Assembly (NCBI RefSeq): GCF_030272615.1
Contig: NC_081406.1
Span: forward strand, 266,216,192-266,280,191
Direction of reading: 5' to 3'
From: Cryptomeria japonica
Lineage: Eukaryota; Streptophyta; Pinopsida; Cupressales; Cupressaceae
DNA length: 64,000 bases
Part shown: in pieces, positions 21,590-33,485 of the stretch
Position numbering within the stretch: position 1 is the stretch's first letter
Layout of the letters: each line of letters begins with the position of its first letter
Program-made: the position numbers and the translations under genes
Notes under the pieces: generated by a model
Told to the model about the DNA's origin: nothing
Seen by the model: the letters and a program-made list of their open reading frames with translations, nothing else
Database searches by the model: none

Positions 21590-23649
21590 GGAATAATCTG
21601 TTCAAAACCAATTGTAAGGTATCTGGTAAGTGTTGTAAAGTTATTATTGATAGTGGTAGTTTAGATAATCTTGTTTCAGAAGAGATGGTGAATAAGTTGA
21701 AATTGGAGAGGTTGAAACACCCTAAACCTTATTAGATAGAATGGATTTAGGATGAACATAAGTTTTTTGTAATTGAACAGTGTTTGATGAAAGTGAAAAT
21801 TGGGAATTATCATGATGAAGTTTTGTGTGATATTATGCCTATGGATATTTGTCATCTTTTGGTGGGTAGACCTTGGTAGTTTAATAGATAGACAATACAT
21901 GATGGAAGGAAGAATACATACACTATTGTGGCTAATGGGATGAAGCAAACCTTGTTACCTTTGGAAGAACCTTTGAAGAATGAAGTCTGTAAAAATGCCA
22001 GAATATGTTTAGTAGATGGAAGGAAATTCATGGATGGACTGAGACATGAGAATGTGTGTTTTACTTTAATTCCTAAGAAGACTGAGAGACCAAAACTAGA
22101 AGAAGAGAACCCAAAAGAGATAAGATATTTGCTGACACAATATGAGTACAACATTTCAGATAATGTACCTGATGGATTTCCACCTATTAGAAGTATTAGT
22201 CATTGCATGGACTTGGTTCCCTAAGCTAGTTTGCCTAACAAATATACACATCGATTGACACCGGCAGAGAATGAAGAACTGAATAGACAAGTGCAGGAGC
22301 TATTGAATAAAGGTTTGATCAAGGAGAGTATGAGCCCTTGTGCAGTACCAGTAGTATTAGCACCTAAGAAGAATGGAGAGTGGAGAATGTGTACCAATTC
22401 AAGAGAAATGAACAAGATCATAGTGAAATACTGGTTTCCTTTGCCTAGGATGGATGACATAATGGACTGTTTGAGTGGAGCAAAATAATTTACAAAGATT
22501 GATTTGAAGAGTGGATATCATTAGATCAAGATCAGATAAGGTGATGAGTGGAAGACAACATTTAAGACAAACGAAGGACTATATGAATGGTTGGTGATGC
22601 CTTTTGGATTGACTAATGCACTGAGTACTTTCATGAGGCTGATGAATTAGGTATTGAAGAAATTCTTGGGTAAGTTTGTTATTGTGTATTTGGATGACAT
22701 TCTGATTTTCAATAAAACAAAAGAGGAGCACTTGTTGTTGTTAAGACAAGTTTTGCAGACGTTGAGAGAAGAAAAGTTGCTAATCAATATCAAGAAGTGT
22801 ACTTTCTTGAAGGATGAGTTAATCTATTTAGGATTTGTGATATTTGAGGATGGTTTGAAGATGGATCCTGAGAAAATGAAAGTCATTATTGAGTGGCCTA
22901 CACCGAAAAGTATTGGAGAGGTAAGATCATTTCATGGATTGGCTAGTTTTTACTAGAAGTTTATCATAAATTTTAGTTCAGTTTGTAACCCTATGACTGA
23001 GACCATGAGAGGAGATCAGAAGGAATTCAAGTGGACCATTGAAGCAAACAAAAGTTTTGAATTATTGAAGCAGAAAGTGACTAGGCACCCCGTGTTAGCT
23101 CTACGGGATTTCAATAAGGTATTTCAAGTGGATTGTGATGTAAGTGGAACAACAGTAGGGGTAGTCTTGAGTCAAGAAGGGAGAGTAGTAGCTTATTTCA
23201 GTGAGAAATTGAATGATTCCCAAAGGAGATATTCAGTGTATGATCAAGAATTTTATTCCATAGTTCAAGCCTTGAAGAAATGGAGACACTACTTGTTGCC
23301 TAAGGACTTTGTGTTGTATACAAACCATTAAGCTTTGCAGTTTTTGAATAGTCAAAGTAGGTTGAATCAAAGACATATGAGATGGGTAGAATTCTTGCAG
23401 AGTTACACCTTTGTGTTGAAGCATAGAAGTAGGAAATCTAATAAAGTTGCTGATGCATTGAATAGGAAAAGGAATTTGCTGACAGAGATGAGAGTGACAG
23501 TATTAGGTTTTGAAGATTTGAAGACCTTGTATGATGAAGACCTAGATTTTGCAAAACCTTGGAAAGCATGTAGAGAACCGGTTATGGTTGATAGGAGAAA
23601 ATGGTTGGATTATTTCATTCAGGATGGGATGTTAATCAAGGGATTTTAG
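21590..23649 (+). pseudogene. Gypsy G protease, reverse transcriptase and RNase H
   Basis: One reading frame, different from gag's. Protease: V-I-I-D-S-G-S-x-x-N-L-V near 21640 keeps the catalytic [34 protein letters not shown] and the catalytic Y-L-D-D (about 22688). RNase H: F-Q-V-D-C-D-V-S-G, then Y-F-S-E-K-L-N. At least seven stops are spread along it (for example 22222, 22486, 22522, 22537, 22648, 22954, 23329), most where Gln, Trp or Arg would be expected. RT copies the RNA genome; RNase H removes the template. Confidence 0.9.
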
Positions 23650-24956
23650 TTGTGCATACCTAAGACCTCCATGAGAGAGAACCTAATAAAAGAGAAACAT
23701 AATGGAGGACTAGCTGGACATTTTGGCATTGACAAAATAGTTTCATTCATGAGTGAGTAGTACTTTTGGCCCCAGATTCATAAGGTTGTTAAGAGATATG
23801 TGCAGAGTTGTAGAGTTTGTCAAACTTTGCAAAAGGTAGTGGTTAGAATGTGGGATTATATAAACCTTTTATAGTACTGATAAGACCTTGGGAGGATATA
23901 AGCATAAATTTTGTACTTGGATGGCCTAAGACACTGAGAGGGAATGATTCTATATTTGTGGTAGTAGATAAATTTTCAAAGATGGCTCATGTCATACCTT
24001 GTAAGAATACATCAGATGCATTGCATGTAGCAGACCTATTTTTTAAGGAAGTGGTGAGATTGTATGGATTACCTAAGATCATAGTTTCAAACAGAGACAC
24101 TAAGTTTATTGGCTATTTTTGGAGAACACTTTGGAAGAAGATGAAGATAGATTTGAAGTTCAGTTCTACTTTTCATTCATAGATTGATGGACATATAGAA
24201 GTTGTTTACCAGAGTTTGGGAAAGTTGTTGAGATGTTTAGTGGGAGATAAAATTGAAAGTTGGAATTTGATCCTTGCATAAGAAGAGTTTGCCTACAACA
24301 ATTCAGTGAATAGAAGTACCATAAAAATGCCTTTTGAGATTATTACCAGAGTGCACCCTAGAGGAATATCGGAATTGAGAGATATTAGCAGTGAAGACCA
24401 AAAGATTTCAGAAGCAAAATATTTTGCAGATCACATGGTAGCATTGCACATTTAGGTTAAACAATATTTAGAAGACATGAACAACAAATATAAGGAGAAG
24501 GCAGATGAGAAGAGGAGACATAAGGAATTTGAAGTTGGTGATGAAGTGATGGTATATCTGAGAAAAGAGAAATTCTCGGTTGGAACTTATAATAAGTTAC
24601 AGATGAAGAAGTTTGGACCCTGTAAGATTTTGAGGAAGTTCACTTTTGGAAATTCATATGAATTGGAGCTATCAGATAGTCTAAGTATTTCAACTATATT
24701 CAACATTGTAGATCTTCATGAGTGCCATGAACTAGAATTTAGTGAGGATAGTGTTGTAGACCTTGAGAAACAATTTTCTCGGAAGGAATTGGATCAGATT
24801 GAAGAGATTTTGGACTGTAGGATTGGGCGTAGTACCCAAAATAGTCAAAACAAAGAATATCTTGTGAAGTGGAAGTACAAACCAATTGAAGATTTATCTT
24901 GGATTTCTCAGGCAGAGGTAGACCACCTTGGTTTCCCTCTAAACCTAGAAAATTGA
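23650..24956 (+). pseudogene. Gypsy G integrase with chromodomain
   Basis: The zinc-binding HHCC module (H-N-G-G-L-A-G-H-F-G, C-R-V-C-Q) is at about 23690-23835, after a stop at 23647. A one-base loss near 23834 shifts the frame; the core follows from 23850. The first catalytic Asp is replaced (I-N-F-V-L-G-W-P, usually D-F-V) and so is the second (V-S-N-R-D, usually V-S-D-R-D). The Glu region (D-G-H-I-E-V-V) is kept. The C-terminus (about 24790-24956) is a chromodomain: E-E-I-L-D, Y-L-V-K-W-K-Y, D-L-S-W. Chromodomains of this group are thought to guide insertion to particular chromatin. Confidence 0.9.
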
Positions 24957-24987
24957 GAGGCTCACTTTTTCATTAAACCTGGATGTC

Positions 24988-25778
24988 TGATGTAGGAGCA
25001 TCCCCGATTCACAACAATCTTGCATCAACCAAAAAAAATTTCCTTTCTGTTTTGTTTCTTGTTTGCAGTGTCCATTTTCCTTTCTTTGTGTCACGGTTGT
25101 GGCTTACCAGATCCTATGGAGTTTAATTATACTTGAAGACTTGATCATCTTTCCTTATTTCAGACAACATCTCATTTGGATCACTTACCAACAAGATATC
25201 GCTACCAGTTTCCATGACAGTTTCTTGTTATTGATTGTTCCTTTGTTACCAGTTGCCTGAGACCTATTTTTGTGATCTATCGAAACCCATTCTAAAGCTT
25301 GTGGAGCCTTGGGCATCGATTTCAATGTTTAGTGGCATGTGGCCGACCTTTCCCCATGATCTATGTTTCATCCTTGGATTTTTTAAAGGAATCTCTTGGC
25401 AGAGGCCGACCTTGTTTATTTTGCACATTAGGTCTTGTTCTTTGGGTTTTGATCCCTTTTGGGTCATCTGGATCCTTTGGATCAATAATCATGGTTTAGA
25501 ATGCAATCAATTAGAATCAATCAGAGTATCAAATAGATAGACTATTCCTAGAAGATAGATCTTTCGGTTCAAGGTCCCAGTTGTGACCTATTCTACCAGG
25601 CCAATGTGCTGGTATATTGCAACCCGATTGTTACCGGTTGGATGTAATCAAATTTCATAGAATAAAACTATCTGTTATGCATTGCCTTCCTCATATCTAT
25701 GTGTTTCTGATGTGTTTACTCTTACTGACCATTCCAGGTTGATCTCTTTGAGGTCCCTCCTCATGGGTGACTGCTTCA
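24988..25778 (+). repeat. 3' LTR of gypsy G
   Basis: Starts TGATGTAGGAGCATCCCC, 31 bases after the integrase stop, ends TGCTTCA and is followed by TSD GATAC. Confidence 0.9.
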
Positions 25779-25998
25779 GATACCAAACCTTGAGATATGA
25801 AAAGATACAACTTTCATAACTAAAATAGCTAATATAATAACACAAAAATGATACTCAGACCAGTGTAGACACAACTTAGAATTTCAAAGATAAGGATCTT
25901 CCAAAAATGACTCCAATAGATCAACTCCATCTTATGACATCATATCCCATAACAATACCAAAACTTGCATCACCTACTCATAGAAAAAACCACATACA

Positions 25999-26087
25999 AC
26001 ATCCTAACCAAACTAGATAACTGGTTTGACATCAATATATTTTATATACCATCCGAACAAAACTGGATAACTAGTTTGACATCAATG
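25999..26087. repeat. Two ~39-bp direct repeats, period 50, in LTR H
   Basis: 25999-26037 and 26049-26087 share the pattern ATCC-AAC-AAACT-GATAACT-GTTTGACATCAAT with few mismatches. The second copy carries the conserved LTR box; the first is a duplicate lacking the following AATGACAA half. Confidence 0.65.
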
Positions 26088-26113
26088 ACAAAAATATTCA
26101 CACAAATCAAACA

Positions 26114-26515
26114 ATCTCCCTCTTTTTCATCGATAGAAAAACATCTCAAAATAGAAAACATATATGCATACAACTCAACTCCCCTTAACTTATATATCTC
26201 CTTAACTCTAAAATTTGACTTACTCCAAATGCTTGTCTCCCCCTCTGACATCAAGGACAAAGGGTGTCTTTGATGAAAAAGAAAAGAAAGAAAAGGAATA
26301 TATATACGACTGCTAAAAGACAATGTCAAAAACAAGTACTAATAAAAAAGAATCTTCAACTGCTCTTCTTTGGAAAATTAAACCTGTACTTGTCCTTTAG
26401 TTTTGAAAGAAGAACCTCCCAAGATTGTACAACCAATTTAATGCTAACTAAAAGGCTCCTACACTCCACTAGCAAATCAACAACATGGGGAAAACTATCC
26501 AGAGCAGATAGATTC
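26114..26515 (-). other. 3' UTR fragment of copia H
   Basis: Directly beside the outer end of LTR H. Minus-strand polypurine text (GAAAAAGAGGGAGAT at the LTR, and a second GAGGGGGAGAC tract near 26240) matches the layout of 3' UTRs in C and F. No RNase H end is readable. Element D is inserted at 26516. Confidence 0.5.
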
Positions 26516-27133
26516 TGTTAGGATAACTGCTGAACAACTGAGAGGTGGGGGGTGTGTGAATTAGTTGTTAACATATTACATCATTTAATCCACTTTAACT
26601 AGATTAAGTACCGGTAAAGCAAAAACAAATACCAATAAGAAATAATGAAATAGATAATCAACACAATGCAACCATACCACATAACACCATGATTTGTATG
26701 TGGGAAAGACCAAGATGGGAAGCCTACCCATAGTCAGATGATACTTCTATAGAAAGTGTGTGATACAATGAGGGGCCTGCACATGCAGGAAGGCATATTG
26801 CCTAGAGTGTACTAGTCATTACAAAAGAGTCTCATTGACTATAGAGAGGTTATAACCACCTCAAGATAAATGGACAACAATCCAAAATAATGAACTACCA
26901 CAGATAGCATCTGCCATGCCTGATTACAGTCTTGGTTAAGCTCAATACCCTAGGCCTTTAACCTCTTCCTTATTCCCAATTTGATCACCTATGATTGACC
27001 AAATCTCCTTCACATATGATATTGTATTTCAAGACACGACACTTATTCCCCATTCCATACCATGATCTACAATGAGATCTTACATCATTTTATATCAACC
27101 CTAAGGCCTAAACCAATTAGGTCAGCCACCTAA
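26516..27133 (-). repeat. Truncated 3' LTR of copia D
   Basis: Aligns with the first ~620 bases (in + coordinates) of 29025-30232, from TGTTAGGATA to the block AATTAGGTC-GCCACCTAA. It then switches within a few bases to integrase coding text at 27134. Confidence 0.85.
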
Positions 27134-28966
27134 GACTTCTCCCTAAGAAAAGTCACCCACATCATTCTAGAATAGTCATCAATAATCAACATGAAATACC
27201 CATCACCTTGAAAGCTTCTAGTCCTTGCTAGACCACATAAGTCAGTAGAATCAAATCAAGTACATCATTAGATTTATCATGTATGCTCTTAAAAGAAGTT
27301 CTAACTTTCTTTCCCAATTGACATTCCTTACATACCGGATTATGAGGTTTCATAATCTTAGGTATATCTCTAACTTCCTTAGTTGAACTGCTCTTAACGA
27401 TACAATCAAAATTAACATGACGCGACCTCTTATGCCATAGCCAACTCTCATCAATATGAGCAATCAAACATGTCTTATTACCAGTGTTCAAGTGAAAGAT
27501 GTTACCTCCAGTCTGAATACCAGTTGCAATTTCCAAACCAGTCTTGTTATGATTTTGCATTTTCTATCTTTAAAGTGAAGCTGGAAACCCTTGTCCACTA
27601 ATTGACCAACACTCAAAAGATTATTCTGTAAACCTTATACATAATAGACATTATCAGTATTATGTTTGTCATCCAGAGAAATAATACCTCTACCTTTGAT
27701 CATACATGCTCTGTCATCTCCAAATCTGACTTGACCACTTTTGTATTCTTGCAGGGACAAAAAATTTCTTTTATCTCCAGTCATATGATGTGAGCATCCA
27801 CTATCAATTACCCATTTATCCTTATCTTCAACTTTTGGTGCCAAGGCCTTTTCTTCATTCATGATAGCTGGTTTTGGTTCATCTTCCTTTAAATAATAGA
27901 ACACCCATTCCTTTCCATTGCTGGATTCACTAGAAGAGTCTTCTACTGGTTCATCCCCAGATTCATCACTTACTCCTTCCTCATCTGCTATGTAACATTG
28001 TTTACTTTTCTTGAATCTATATCTATTCTGGTTAGGGTTAAATGATTTCTAAACTCTTTCCTCAAATCTTGCATTCCTTTCGGGACATCTAGATGCAAAA
28101 TGACCAATGTTATTGCATGCAAAACATTTAAAAGGTGCTTTACCTTCATATTTACTTCCTATCGGTCCTTTAGGTACTCTTCTTGCAAACAAGGCTTCAA
28201 GTTTCTCAAATTCTTCATCTTCTTTCCTCATATCTTCCAATTATTTGTCATATAAGACTTTCCAATCACTCTTTCTGGTAGATGATGATGGTGCATGAAA
28301 ATTAGGTTCATACTTTACAGCTCTAGAAGATCCAAATTCTTCAAGCTCAAAAATAGATAATTTCCCAATTAGAATGTCTCTGTTAATTGAAGAGTTCGCC
28401 ATTGTTCTCGACTCATTAATTGTAGTTGCCTTCATCTTGTAAGCCAGTGGAAGGGCTCTCAAGCCTTTGGAAAATATTTCATCTTCACTCAGAAATCCTC
28501 CACAACATTGAATTCTCATGACAATCTCATTTACTCTTTCCATAAACACAACAATTCTTTCATTATCTTCCATCTTCAAGTTTTCATATCTTACCCGATA
28601 ACCATCAAGTTTAGCAATTTTGATAGTAGGATCACCTTCATTCAAAGTTTCCAATTTATCCCACATAACCTTTACCGATGATTTATCAGTCAATCCCATG
28701 ATTTGTTGATCAGTAAGTGCACACAAGAGGGCTTCTCTAGCTCTGCAATCATTTTCAATATTTTTATCCAAGTCAGTAGGAGCAGGATTGCCGAATGTTG
28801 GATCATAAGGTGTGTATCCTTTCTTAGTGATCTCCCAAATATCCTTTCCAAGACATCTAAGATGAGTCTCCATTAGAATTTTCCATATCCCATAGTTTGT
28901 TCCATCAAGCTTAGGGATTTCTCTTCTGAAAATAGTTGTCGGTGGATTTGAAGTGTTAGCTGCCAT
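27134..28966 (-). pseudogene. Copia D gag, protease and partial integrase
   Basis: ATG at 28966 starts a Gag (K-L-D-G-T-N-Y-G-I-W-K) in one frame to about 27635, with a TAA at 28238-28240 and further stops near 28048. The zinc knuckle CFACNNIGHFASRC is intact. Protease D-S-G-C-S-H-H-M-T-G is intact near 27790-27820. A frameshift before 27560 leads to the pre-integrase domain (W-L-W-H-K-R, C-K-E-C-Q). The text ends inside the integrase core at the LTR junction. It could not have transposed on its own. Confidence 0.85.
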
Positions 28967-29024
28967 AGGATCTACCTCAAGAGGTTAAGATTTTGCAAAA
29001 GAGGACCAAAGATATAATACCAAT

Positions 29025-30232
29025 TGTTAGGATACCCAGTGAACAACTAAGAGGGGGGGTGAATCAGTTGTTAGCATATTATATCATTTAATCCACTTTA
29101 ACCAGATTAAGTACTGGTAAAGCAAAAACAAATACTGGTAAGCAATAATGAAATAGATAATCAACACAATGCAACCATACCACATAACACCATGATTTAT
29201 ACATGGAAAACCCAGAAAGGGAAAAACCACGGTGGGAAGCCTACCCACAGTCAGATGATACTTCTATAGAAAGTAGGTGATACAATGAGGGGCATGCACA
29301 TGCAGGAAGGCACACTGCCTAGAGCGTACTGCTCATTACAAAAGAGTCTCACTGACTACAGAGAGGTTATAACCACCTCAAAATAAATGGACAACAATCC
29401 AGAATAATGAACTGCCAGAGATAGTATCTACCATGCTTGATTACAATCCTGGTTAAGCTTAATACCAGAGGCCTTTAACCTCTTCCTTAATCCCAATTCA
29501 ATCACCTATGATTGACCAAATCTCCTTTGCATATGATATTGCATTTCAAGACCACGACACTTATTCCCCATTCCATACCATGATCTACAAAGAGATCTTA
29601 CATTATTTTATACCAACCCTAAGGCCTAAACCAATTAGGTCGGCCACCTAAAAGATATTACAATAAAATCATTACATAAATCCATATTAAAATGATATGC
29701 CATGTCGTCTTAAGACCAAAATAATAATAACAAATCCTGAAACATCTTGGTAACGTGTACCATTCCATAACCTAGATAGGTATGAGACCTATTTTGGGTC
29801 CACCACGCCAAAGCAATGTCTTCAAGTAGTTGAAGCATGATCAAAGAACATCTTCAACATCTTGAAGTCCATGTAGAAGCTGCACCAACACCACTTATGC
29901 ATCCTATCAAGATTCCTCAATGAAAGCTCTGTCGGTTAAACCTTAAACCAATGTTGGTAAGGGTTTACAAGAGTGTATGATAGCATCCGATTACCAAGTC
30001 AATACCAACTAACCAAAACATGCTGCAGGAGCATGTACCACATAAAATCAAACATACTCCATTGATCCAAACATGTCGAAAGTGTCCAACAGATAGTCTC
30101 TTCTGCCGATAATGCTAGATCTTCTACCAGTTTCCAAAACTTGTCTGTCGGTAACCAACCATAATAGCTAGTGTTGACATTAGTGAAAAAACATCAATGC
30201 AACACATAATCAATTCATCCATAATGCCAACA
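29025..30232 (-). repeat. 5' LTR of copia D (1208 bp)
   Basis: Minus strand TGTTGGCATTATGG...TATCCTAACA. A mutated PBS (TGGTATTATA, 29013-29022) follows two bases inside. The G-rich GAGGGGGGGTGAATCAG block is near 29051. The LTR-start box is degenerate here (about 30170-30200). Confidence 0.85.
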
Positions 30233-30237
30233 GATTC

Positions 30238-30695
30238 TGCTCATACTTAACTACACTTCCCAGCAATTCTGAGAAATGCTCAACCTTTGCCACAACAATC
30301 TCTTTCACTATCTAGAACATGATAAAAAAGTCTTCTCTCTACCTCTACAAATATAATAGTTTATCTTGAAGAGAGTTTATTATTTTTCTCTATTCACCAT
30401 CCTTGTCATCCATAAAATTAAAGGATTTACCTAATGAGATAATTCATCTTCAATGGCATCAGTTTTTTCTTTATGCTTGTTGCATCCTAAAATTGCACCC
30501 CTCGCAATTTTGACCGAATTTGGGGCCCTCACCTTAGTGTTTTCATCTTCATGCTTGATCAGGACCTATTTATGCCTCCCCCGTGCAATAAACATCATAT
30601 TTTCACACTTTACCTTGTTGGTACCCCTTGTCCTTGCCCTAAATTGGGGTAGGACTAGGGTGTGACTCCCTAGTCCTCATTAGGACCATGGTGCC
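30238..30695. other. Non-coding DNA between copias D and E
   Basis: Continues the DNA interrupted by D (probably H internal or 3' UTR). From about 30478 the text (TGTTGCATCC, then GAATTTGGGGCCCTCACC) resembles the start of a different LTR on +, but no partner copy or TG...CA end was found. No gene. Confidence 0.35.
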
Positions 30696-31214
30696 TGTTA
30701 GCAACAGTCAAGAAGGAAGACTGAGAAGGGGGGGTGAATCAATCTTCACTAGATACATCAAATTAAAGTCCAAAACAAAAATGAGTAAACTACAATAATA
30801 AACAGATAAGCATATTAACGACACAACATACAACACCAAGATTTTTGACGTGGAAATCCCAGTTGAGGGAAAAATAATGGTGGGAACCTACCCACATTAA
30901 GCTGATACTTTGTAGTAGTATATGAAAATATTACAGGCACACTTCCTAGAGCTCATTACTCAAAATATATTTTCTTGGAAGGATACAACCCTTAGGGAAG
31001 TCTCATTGACTTACAATAAGATTTGGACTACAATCTGAAAGAACTGAATTGCAATGATATCATCTACAAATGCCTGATGATAGTTCTTGTTAAGCATAAT
31101 TGTCTGCTCTATAACACCAATCTCACCTCAACACTTCATTGAATAATAAACACTTTTTCACACATTCACCTCTCTTTGATAATGCAAACACTATACCAAA
31201 TACCTAATTTACAT
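30696..31214 (-). repeat. Partial 3' LTR of copia E
   Basis: Starts TGTTAGCAAC on +, with the shared GAGAAGGGGGGGTGAATCAA block, and collinear with 33486-34010 of the 5' LTR through TGATAATGCA-ACA. It switches to integrase text near 31215. Confidence 0.65.
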
Positions 31215-33429
31215 GAATATCTAACAATAGGAGTATGACCAAACCATAATTCATAAGGAGTCTTACCGGTATCACCTTTTATGTGCACTGTATTGAAAGT
31301 GTATACAACGGTATTGACAACTTCTCGCCAATAGATATCAGACAATTTAGCTTTAGTCATCATAGTCCTTGTCGCATCCAATATGGTTCTATTTTTCCTT
31401 TTCACCAATCCATTATGCTATGGAGTTCTAGGTGCATAAAGTTGTCTTCTAATTCCATTCTTCTCACAAAAGTTGTTGAATTCATCAGATGTAAATTCAC
31501 CACCTTGATCTGATCTTAAGCATTTTATCTTCAATCTTGTCTCAGTCTCAACGATAGCTTTGAAAATTCTAAATTTCTCAAGAGCTTCTAATTTTTCTTT
31601 TAAAAATGCAACCCACGTCATTCTAGAATAATCATCAATAAGTAACATAAAGTATCTATCACCTTGAAAAAATTTAGTCCTTACCAGTCCACACCAATCA
31701 GTATAATAAGATCAATAATTTCATTAGATTTATCATGTATGCTTCTGAAAGAAGTTCTGACTTGCTTACCCATTTGACATTCTCTACATACAGGATTATT
31801 AGGTTTGACAATCTTGGGCAAATCTCTGACAGCCTGTGTTGAATTGATCTTCACTGTGCAATCAAAATTTACGTGACACGTCCTCTTATGCCATAACCAG
31901 CTTTCATCAATATGAGCAATCAAACAAGCCTTCTCACCAGAGTTCAAATGAAAGATGTTTCCTTTGGTCTGAGTTCCGGAAGCAATTTCCAATCCAGATC
32001 TATTGATGATCTTACATTTCCCATCCTTGAATTGTAAATGAAATCCTCTATCCACCACCTAACCTACACTTAAAAGATTATGTTTTAAGACTTCAACATA
32101 ATAAACATTATCAGTATTAGTCTTACCATCCAATGATATTGTTCCCTTTCCTTTGATCCTACATACCTTGTTGTCTCCAAATCTAACTAGTTGTAGTGAT
32201 AGAAATTTTCTCTGGTCACCGATCATGTGATGTGAGCATCCACTATCTAGAACCAATTTATTCTTTTCTTCAATTTTAGCAGCTAAAGCCTTCTCCTTAG
32301 TATGAGTTTCTTCAATGATAGGTTCTAGAGAATCATCCTTGATAGCAATAAAAACCCAATCTTTACCAAAACTTCCATTATCGGATCCACTTATAGGTTC
32401 ATCATCATCATCATCAATAATACCAAAATCATCATCAGCAGCATAATAGCACGATTTATCCTTATTCCTTCTAAATCTAGGTTTGTTCTAATATTCTAGA
32501 TTAGACTTATAAATCTTCACAAATCTTCCATGATTCCTAGTAGCTCTTTCAGGGCATCTAGAAGCAAAATGACCAATCTTATTGCATGAAAAACATTTAA
32601 AAGGAACTTTTCCTTCATACTTACTTCCAGTTGGTCCTTTAGGAATTCTTATATCAATTAGGGCTTTCAGGTCTTCAAGTTCTTTTTCTTCTCTCTCAAT
32701 ATCCTCCAAATATTTAGCATACATCTCCTTCCAATCTATATTTTTCTTACTAGAGGTAGATGCTTTAAATGCAGTTTTTGTTTTAGTATCACTCTGATCT
32801 CCAAGTCCATCAAGTTCAAAAGAAGTCAATTTCCCAAGTGTATCTCTGGTAACAGGGGTACTTGACATTGTTTGGAGTTCAATGATTGTCGTAGCCTTCA
32901 TATTATAAGTTGGAGGTAGAACTCTCAGAACCTTTGACACAATCTCATCCTCACTAACTGATCCACTGCAACATTTGATTCCCATAACAATCTCATTTAC
33001 TCTATCCATGAAGGAACTTATCTTCTCATCTTCTTCCATCTTCAAAGTTTCATATCTCACCCAGAAACCTTCAAGTTTTGCAATTTTCACTGCTTGGTCA
33101 CCTTCATAAAGAGTTTCAAGCTTTGTCTAGATCATCTTTGCATTCTCCAACTCTATGACATTCAATAGCTTTTTATCAGATAAGGTGCTTAACAATGCTT
33201 CTTTTGCTCTAACATCATTTTGAACTCTCTTATGTTCATCAATAGGTGTCAGTATTCTAGAATTACAATCATGAGGTATATACCCTTTCTCTATTATCTC
33301 CCAAAATTCAGCTCCAAGACATCTTAGATGAATCTTCATTTGCTCCTTCCATATTTTGTAGTTTGTACCATCAAATCTAGGACTCTCCTTTTGGTAGGGA
33401 TTGGATGTAGAACTAGATGAAGTTGCCAT
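31215..33429 (-). pseudogene. Copia E gag, protease and integrase
   Basis: ATG at 33429 opens a frame that stays in register to about 31690 (roughly 580 codons) with point stops (33126 TAG, 32485, 32056). It holds Gag (R-F-D-G-T-N-Y-K-I-W-K), an intact zinc knuckle CFSCNKIGHFASRC, protease L-D-S-G-C-S-H-H-M and the pre-integrase HHCC module. A frameshift near 31685 precedes the integrase core: S-D-Q-G-G-E-F is kept, but the catalytic Glu is Lys (G-L-V-K-R-K-N-R-T) after a TAG at 31415-31417. The text ends at E-L-W-F-G-H-T-P where the LTR fragment begins. Confidence 0.85.
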
Positions 33430-33473
33430 CAGATCTCCTCAGGCGTTCAAGCTTCTATAGAGAGGACCAATTC

Positions 33474-33483
33474 TCTGATACCA
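33474..33483 (-). other. Primer-binding site of copia E
   Basis: TGGTATCAGA on minus, two bases from the 5' LTR at 33486; complementary to initiator Met-tRNA. Confidence 0.8.
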
Positions 33484-33485
33484 AT

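Larger units (their letters stand above)
19533..25778 (+). mobile_element. Gypsy element G (chromodomain type), complete with TSD
   Basis: 6246-bp Ty3/gypsy element with two LTRs (19533-20335, 24988-25778), a PBS, gag, protease-RT-RNase H, integrase and a C-terminal chromodomain. Flanked by the 5-bp target duplication GATAC at 19528-19532 and 25779-25783, so the insertion is complete and simple. It sits inside LTR H. Order PR-RT-RH-IN plus chromodomain places it in the chromovirus group. All coding regions carry stops. Confidence 0.93.
18559..26113 (-). mobile_element. Copia LTR H (3' LTR), split by gypsy G
   Basis: One minus-strand LTR in two pieces: 18559-19532 and 25784-26113, separated by element G and its TSD. 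The right end (minus TGTTTGATTTGTG) has the LTR-start box at 26076-26091 and is followed by a polypurine tract and 3' UTR text. The left end reads TGTTGG on + (CCAACA on minus), with the shared G-rich block GAGGAGGGGGGGTGAATCAA near 18590. Net LTR length is about 1.3 kb. The rest of H is represented by 26114-26515 and 30238-30478; its pol and 5' LTR are not seen. Confidence 0.65.
26516..30232 (-). mobile_element. Copia element D, internally deleted, with TSD
   Basis: Minus-strand copia flanked by the 5-bp duplication GATTC (26511-26515 and 30233-30237). It has a full 5' LTR (29025-30232) and a gag-protease-integrase fragment, but the 3' side is only half an LTR (26516-27133) joined straight to the integrase core. 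The RT, RNase H, PPT and U3-side half of the 3' LTR are missing. Confidence 0.88.

Noticed and set aside
25063-25540. Several overlapping ORFs on both strands
   Set aside because: All lie inside the 3' LTR of gypsy G and match non-coding LTR text of the 5' copy; no domain.
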